From Candidatus Reconcilbacillus cellulovorans (GTDB lineage: Bacteria; Bacillota; Bacilli; Paenibacillales; Reconciliibacillaceae), in the NCBI GenBank assembly GCA_002507565.1, contig MOXJ01000015.1, positions 1 through 64,000 on the forward strand: DNA of 64,000 nt, written 5' to 3'. Positions within the stretch are counted from its first letter, which is position 1, and every line of letters begins with the position of its first letter. The notes below the pieces were generated by a model. It saw only the letters and a list, made by a program, of their open reading frames with translations. It had not been told where the DNA came from and ran no database searches. This document shows, one piece after another, positions 59,896 through 64,000 of the stretch. The position numbers and the translations under genes are program-made.

Positions 59896-60783
59896 CTAGA
59901 CGCGGCCGACTTCGTTGACCGCCTTTTCCAGGCTGCGGTCGTACGCCTGGACGACTTTCTGGTTCGCCTCGAACGCCCGCAGCGCCGCGACCAGTTCGAC
60001 CATCGCCTGCGCAGCGTCCACGTTTGAACGTTCCAGGTAGCCTTGCCGCACTTCAACGCCGGGTTCCGGCCCGTCGAGCAGCCGGAGCAAGGCGGCGTCG
60101 CCTTCCCAGCGGAACACGCCGTCGCCTTCTCGGACGAGAGCATGCGGATCTTCCGCCACATACAGGCCGAGCGCGAGCTCGACACCGTCCGGCCCCGTCA
60201 CCGGCGCGCCGGAAGCGTCGACGAAACGGCCGTCGGGCGTCACGCGCCATTGTGAAACATCCGCTCCCGGCGGCAAAACGATCGGCCGCCCGTCCCGGCC
60301 GAGCACCTCGAACCCTTCCGGCGTCGTCAGCCTGCCTCCCGTACCGGCGACGAAACGTCCGTTCCGCGTCAAGCGCAATTCCCCGTCTGCGTTGCGCACG
60401 GCGAAAAACGCCTGCGGCTGAAATACGCGCGCGCCCGTTTCATCGACGCCGATACCGTAAGCGCCGAACCGCACGCCGTCGACCGGAATGTCGGATACCA
60501 GCGCGAAGTCGAGCGGACGACCGGTCTCCTCCAGGTCGCCCTGTGCCCAGACATGCAGGTTTTCCTCGGCGATGACGGCCGTGTTCAATCTGCCGATCGG
60601 CCTGGCCGCGGGTACGGCGTTTCCGCCGACGGCGTGAATCAACATCTCCGGAAACGAGCGCAGGACGGCATTCGACTGTTTAAAGCCGGGCGTGTTGAGA
60701 TTGGCGACATTGTTCGTGACGATCTGGTGCCGCCGCTGTTCGGCCAACATACCGGCGGCCGCCGTATACAGTCCCCGCAGCAC
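59896..60783 (-). CDS. flhO: flagellar hook-basal body rod protein FlhO
   Basis: A 295-residue paralogue of FlhP. N-terminal rod motif MLAEQRRHQIVTNNVANLNTPGFK (seen as NNVANLNTPGFKQ), and C-terminal helix AMVELVAALRAFEANQKVVQAYD. It lies directly after mbl, the same order as in B. subtilis (mbl-flhO-flhP). This supports a motile cell, although the rest of the flagellar genes are elsewhere. Confidence 0.92.
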   Translation of the reverse strand: MLRGLYTAAAGMLAEQRRHQIVTNNVANLNTPGFKQSNAVLRSFPEMLIHAVGGNAVPAARPIGRLNTAVIAEENLHVWAQGDLEETGRPLDFALVSDIPVDGVRFGAYGIGVDETGARVFQPQAFFAVRNADGELRLTRNGRFVAGTGGRLTTPEGFEVLGRDGRPIVLPPGADVSQWRVTPDGRFVDASGAPVTGPDGVELALGLYVAEDPHALVREGDGVFRWEGDAALLRLLDGPEPGVEVRQGYLERSNVDAAQAMVELVAALRAFEANQKVVQAYDRSLEKAVNEVGRV

Positions 60784-60798
60784 AACATTCGCCCCTTT

Positions 60799-61812
60799 CT
60801 ATCGCGACTTCACCTTGGCAGCCTTCACCATATCCAGATGATCAAGCATGATACCCGTTCCTTTGGCGACACAGCCCATCGGATCGTCCGCCACGACGAC
60901 GGGCACCTGCAGCTCGTTCGCCAACAACTTGTCCAGGCCGTGAAGCAACGCACCGCCGCCGGTCAGCATAATACCGCGATCGATGATATCGGCCGCAAGC
61001 TCGGGCGGCGTCCGCTCCAGCACCGATTTGGCCGCCGAAACGATCGCCGAGACCGGTTCCCAGAGCGCCTCGCGGATTTCTTCCGAGCAGACCGTCACCG
61101 TCATCGGCAGTCCGGACACCATGTCCCTCCCTCGGATCTCCATTTCGTCCGACCGGCCGCCTTCTAGAACCGTGCCGATTCGGATTTTAACGTCTTCGCT
61201 TGTCCTTTCTCCGATCAACAATTTATACTTGTTACGAATATACTTGGAAATCGCTTCGTCGAACTTGTCCCCCGCGACGCGAACAGAAGAGGAGGTCACG
61301 ACGTCGCCCATCGAAAGGACGGCGATGTCCGTCGTTCCCCCGCCGATGTCGATCACCATATGGCCGCACGGCTGGAAAATGTCCATGCCCGCGCCGATCG
61401 CGGCGGCTTTCGGCTCTTCCTCCAGCAGGACTTCCCGCGCCCCGCACCGCTCGGCGGCTTCGCGGATGGCTTTCTGTTCCACGGACGTGATGTTGGTCGG
61501 CGCGCAGATCAGAATGCGGGGACGGCTGAACCACGACCGGCCGCCGACTTTGCCGATGAACGATTTCAACATCATTTCCGTAATCTCGAAATCCGCGATG
61601 ACGCCGTCGCGCAGCGGCCGAATGGCGACGATGTTGCCCGGCGTCCGCCCGACCATTCGGCGGGCCTCCTCACCGACCGCAAGCACGCGTCTCGTCTCCT
61701 GCTCGATCGCCACCACCGACGGCTCGTTGAGCACGATGCCGCGCCCCTTGACATAAATCAGCACATTGGCAGTTCCCAAGTCGATCCCGATGTCTTTGGA
61801 AAAAAGCGACAT
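60799..61812 (-). CDS. mbl: MreB-like actin homologue Mbl
   Basis: A 337-residue bacterial actin that guides side-wall synthesis in rod-shaped cells. Actin-fold motifs: IGIDLGTANVLIYVKGRGI (phosphate 1), VIDIGGGTTDIAVLSMG (phosphate 2) and IMLTGGGALLHGLDKLL (adenosine). The start is ATG 61812, with GGGGGG upstream; the longer reading has no site. Placement between spoIIID and flhO identifies it as Mbl rather than MreB. Confidence 0.94.
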   Translation of the reverse strand: MSLFSKDIGIDLGTANVLIYVKGRGIVLNEPSVVAIEQETRRVLAVGEEARRMVGRTPGNIVAIRPLRDGVIADFEITEMMLKSFIGKVGGRSWFSRPRILICAPTNITSVEQKAIREAAERCGAREVLLEEEPKAAAIGAGMDIFQPCGHMVIDIGGGTTDIAVLSMGDVVTSSSVRVAGDKFDEAISKYIRNKYKLLIGERTSEDVKIRIGTVLEGGRSDEMEIRGRDMVSGLPMTVTVCSEEIREALWEPVSAIVSAAKSVLERTPPELAADIIDRGIMLTGGGALLHGLDKLLANELQVPVVVADDPMGCVAKGTGIMLDHLDMVKAAKVKSR

Positions 61813-61929
61813 CCGCCGACAGCCCCCCGCTTCCGATCGCCGCAAAACGACACGTAATCTATTATGATCTTCGCCACAAAAAAACAAAATCCTTCTTTCG
61901 GCTCTTTCTTCTTCAGTCGAGGCGCTTGT

Positions 61930-62253
61930 TCAAGAACGGAGACCGACCAGCGAGTCCGGTGGCGAGGGTGGAGTCGGGGACGATGAGGAAGAAGTCTCGT
62001 TTTGGCGGGACCGCTTGTATTTGATTTTGGTCGCTTCCCCGCCGCGAAGATGCCGGATCGATTTGTGGTATTCGAGGATCATCTTGACTTGATGCGCCAG
62101 ATCGGGGTTGATTTCGGGAAGCCTCTCTGTTAAATCTTTGTGCACCGTGCTTTTGGAAACGCCGAATTCCTTGGCGATGTGGCGTACCGTTTGGCGCGTC
62201 TCGACCAGGCTGCGGCCGATTTTGATGGTACGTTCTCGGATATAATCGTGCAA
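61930..62253 (-). CDS. spoIIID: sporulation transcription factor SpoIIID
   Basis: A 107-residue DNA-binding regulator of mother-cell genes during sporulation. The start is TTG 62253, giving the family's HDYIRERTIKIGRSLVET; GGGAGGCGAG precedes it. Helix-turn-helix: VRHIAKEFGVSKSTVHKDL, then ERLPEINPDLA and KSIRHLRGGEATKIKY. The C-terminal 20 residues (Ser/Pro-rich) are a lineage-specific tail. It lies between spoIIQ and mbl, as in Bacilli. Confidence 0.95.
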   Translation of the reverse strand: MHDYIRERTIKIGRSLVETRQTVRHIAKEFGVSKSTVHKDLTERLPEINPDLAHQVKMILEYHKSIRHLRGGEATKIKYKRSRQNETSSSSSPTPPSPPDSLVGLRS

Positions 62254-62350
62254 AACCGCTCGCCTCCCTGCCTGACGTTTTGGTACATTATATGAGCGGC
62301 AGGGCGCGATATTCGCCGCGGTCGAGCCTGACGAGCCCGTTCGTTGAGCC

Positions 62351-62381
62351 AAAAAAAGAAAGCGGCGTCGACCGCCGCTTT
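62351..62381 (-). terminator. intrinsic terminator of spoIIQ
   Basis: A 9-bp stem AAAGCGGCG / CGCCGCTTT (62359-62367 and 62373-62381) with a 5-base loop, followed on the minus strand by CTTTTTTT; 17 bases after the spoIIQ stop. Confidence 0.88.
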
Positions 62382-62397
62382 CCCTCCACTATTGACC

Positions 62398-63129
62398 CTA
62401 CGAACGGGGAGCTTTGTCCGGATGCACCGGTTCCCACGTTTCCGCTTTGCGCAATTCAAAATGCAGATGGTTGCCGAGTTCGCGTTCCAGTTCGTTTTCC
62501 CCCGACTTGCCAATCGGATCGCCTTGCCGGACGTCCTGCCCCTCGGCGACCGCGATTTCACCGAGCGACTGGTAGACCGATACATATCCGTTCGGATGCG
62601 TGATCTCGACGAGCTTGCCGACGACCGGGTTGTCGCCCACACGCGTCACTTTGCCGCTGTAGACGGCGACGACCTCGAACGGTGCCGCGTCGGAGCGCGC
62701 GTAGTCGACGCCGACGTGCAGCGTGAATTCGTCCTCCCTCTTGACGACGGCCGCCTGTTTTTGTTCCCCGCCGGCGCCGGGATCGAAATACGGGCGCACG
62801 ATTTGAACGGCCGACGGATCCCGCGCGGGCGAACGGAACGTTTCCGCCGGAGCGTTCACAGCGACGGCTTCCCCTGAGGGAGATTCGCCCGTCACGCCTT
62901 CGACGACGGAAGCGTCGCCCGGAGTGGGATTCGCCTCCAGCGAACTCCGCTCTCCCCGGAACATCCAGACGAACGTCACCAGCATGGCCGCCGCCGCCAC
63001 GTAGACGGCAGGAAATACCCATCGCTTCGAAAACATTTTCCGCCAGGCGACCGCGGCACGACCGCGACCCGAAGAACCGGCGAAAGACGGCTCGGCGGCG
63101 ACATCGGTCGGTTGCTTCGATTCTGACAT
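62398..63129 (-). CDS. spoIIQ: SpoIIQ, forespore LytM-domain protein
   Basis: A 243-residue protein with one transmembrane helix (about residues 37-56), a linker, and a C-terminal LytM/M23 domain (about 125-240). SpoIIQ spans the inner forespore membrane and pairs with SpoIIIAH during engulfment. Both zinc motifs look complete here: HVGVD (His and Asp) and HLHFEL. In B. subtilis SpoIIQ the first His is replaced, so this copy may retain endopeptidase activity. Lies between spoIID and spoIIID. Confidence 0.9.
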   Translation of the reverse strand: MSESKQPTDVAAEPSFAGSSGRGRAAVAWRKMFSKRWVFPAVYVAAAAMLVTFVWMFRGERSSLEANPTPGDASVVEGVTGESPSGEAVAVNAPAETFRSPARDPSAVQIVRPYFDPGAGGEQKQAAVVKREDEFTLHVGVDYARSDAAPFEVVAVYSGKVTRVGDNPVVGKLVEITHPNGYVSVYQSLGEIAVAEGQDVRQGDPIGKSGENELERELGNHLHFELRKAETWEPVHPDKAPRS

Positions 63130-63172
63130 CCTTTCATCACCTCACCCCCCATTTTTTCCAAATGGGAGGCTT

Positions 63173-64000
63173 TTATACGCGGGAAACTTGTGTTCCGCGA
63201 TAAAAGTATGCCAGAATCTCGAACGCCGACTTGCCTTCAAGCGCCATACCCTGCGCGCCCCACTGACTCATGCCGACGCCGTGGCCGCTGCCGTACGTCG
63301 TCCATTCGATCCATTGGCCTGCGTCGCGCCAAGCGAAATCGGCGGAAGCGAGGCCGAGTTTTTCGCGGACTTCGCGGCCGGTAAACATTTTTCCGCCGAG
63401 CTGGATCCGCTTGATCCGTCCGCCGGCCGTCCGTTCCAGCACTTTCGGCGCGTCCCGGCCGGCAACGCTAAACGGACCGGTCAGGCCGAGCCTGCGGGCG
63501 ACCTCAACTTTCGCCATGCGCACAGTTTGTTTGAACGCCGGGGAGAGACGCCGGTCCCACGGACTTGGAACACTTTTCAGATAAGGAAAAGACGTTCCCC
63601 AATATTCTTCCGAATCTTCCGTATATCCATTGCTTGTTGAAAAATAGGAAGCCACCGCCGGGCGGCCTCCGTACGTCAGCACAAGTCCTGCGGTTTCTTT
63701 CACCGCCCGTTCGTAAACGCCGCCGTCGCCGAACGTTCGGGGTACAAACGCCTGGTCGCGGACCGTGTCGGTTACGTCCGCTCCGTTTCGCCTCGCGTCC
63801 TCGCTCCGCTCTTCCGGATAGAAAAGTCGCCGCGCCGCGTACGTTCTGGCCGCGATCGCCTGCGCCTTGAGCGCTTCCAATGCGAACTCGGCCGGCATCT
63901 CCGCCGCGACGACGCCGAGGACGTACTGCTCGAGCGGCAATGCGGCCAGCTCGCCCCGGTTCGAAAACCAGACCGAAATCGTCGGTCCTTGCGAGACCTG
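63173..64000 (-). CDS. spoIID: stage II sporulation protein D (5' part beyond the window)
   Basis: The reading frame is open to the window edge, so the start is missing; 275 codons are seen. SpoIID is a lytic transglycosylase that cuts glycan strands during engulfment. Seen here: PLEQYVLGVVAAEMPAEF (catalytic Glu region), AQAIAARTYAARRL, STSNGYTEDSEEYWG, and GSGHGVGMSQWGAQGMA near the end. An apparent start at 63940 is internal. It precedes spoIIQ by 43 bases. Confidence 0.94.
   Translation of the reverse strand, partial: QVSQGPTISVWFSNRGELAALPLEQYVLGVVAAEMPAEFALEALKAQAIAARTYAARRLFYPEERSEDARRNGADVTDTVRDQAFVPRTFGDGGVYERAVKETAGLVLTYGGRPAVASYFSTSNGYTEDSEEYWGTSFPYLKSVPSPWDRRLSPAFKQTVRMAKVEVARRLGLTGPFSVAGRDAPKVLERTAGGRIKRIQLGGKMFTGREVREKLGLASADFAWRDAGQWIEWTTYGSGHGVGMSQWGAQGMALEGKSAFEILAYFYRGTQVSRV

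Overview
The window looks like a chromosomal segment of a spore-forming, flagellated, S-layered, GC-rich member of the Firmicutes, most likely in the Paenibacillaceae (a Thermobacillus, Cohnella or Reconcilbacillus-like lineage). The grounds are the Bacilli-type order walR-walK-walH-walI-walJ-htrA-rlmH, the block rpsF-ssb-rpsR / yybS-gdpP-rplI-dnaB-purA, the sporulation genes spoIID, spoIIQ and spoIIID next to mbl, flhO, flhP and fabZ, and a csaB / SLH-protein cell-wall system. Genus is inference. Nearly everything right of position 9.6 kb is read from the minus strand.

Left accessory arm (1-13.2 kb). An A/T-rich stretch encodes a small secreted six-cysteine peptide, followed by a beta-propeller lipoprotein, two FtsX-type permeases and their ATPase in one run. 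A broken arsenic operon follows: arsR and arsC are intact, but only the last ~70 residues of the Acr3 efflux pump remain between them. A large cytoplasmic GH115 alpha-glucuronidase comes next. Then comes a two-gene unit, an AAA+ ATPase overlapping an S8 subtilisin-like protease, of lower GC than its surroundings. It is the best candidate for an under-described (possibly defence or quality-control) system.

Core (13.2-33.1 kb). This holds RlmH and HtrA, the WalRK cell-wall stress system with its WalH/I/J partners, a LysM-G5-M23 cell-wall peptidase, a PspA / DUF350 / DUF4178 / DUF4247 membrane-stress cluster, purA behind a promoter with paired PurBoxes, the replicative helicase, L9, the c-di-AMP phosphodiesterase GdpP, YybS, S18, SSB and S6.

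33.1-38.8 kb. Two tRNA-Ser genes (anticodons CGA and UGA), serS and pdxS-pdxT are interleaved with three paralogous coiled-coil genes whose heptads are encoded by near-perfect 21-bp tandem repeats.

Cell envelope (38.8-56.9 kb). A secreted phosphodiester glycosidase with a copper-amine-oxidase-N-like domain, a truncated group II intron, two large SLH proteins, and a secondary cell wall polymer block (tagO, tagA, csaB, DUF5693 protein), then pgcA and fabZ. CsaB pyruvylates the wall polymer that SLH domains bind, so these genes form one functional system.

Right end (57-64 kb). pgsA, a decayed Rpn-family nuclease gene (the only plus-strand locus here), a small RNA-polymerase-associated membrane protein, flhP, flhO, mbl, spoIIID, spoIIQ and the 5'-truncated spoIID.
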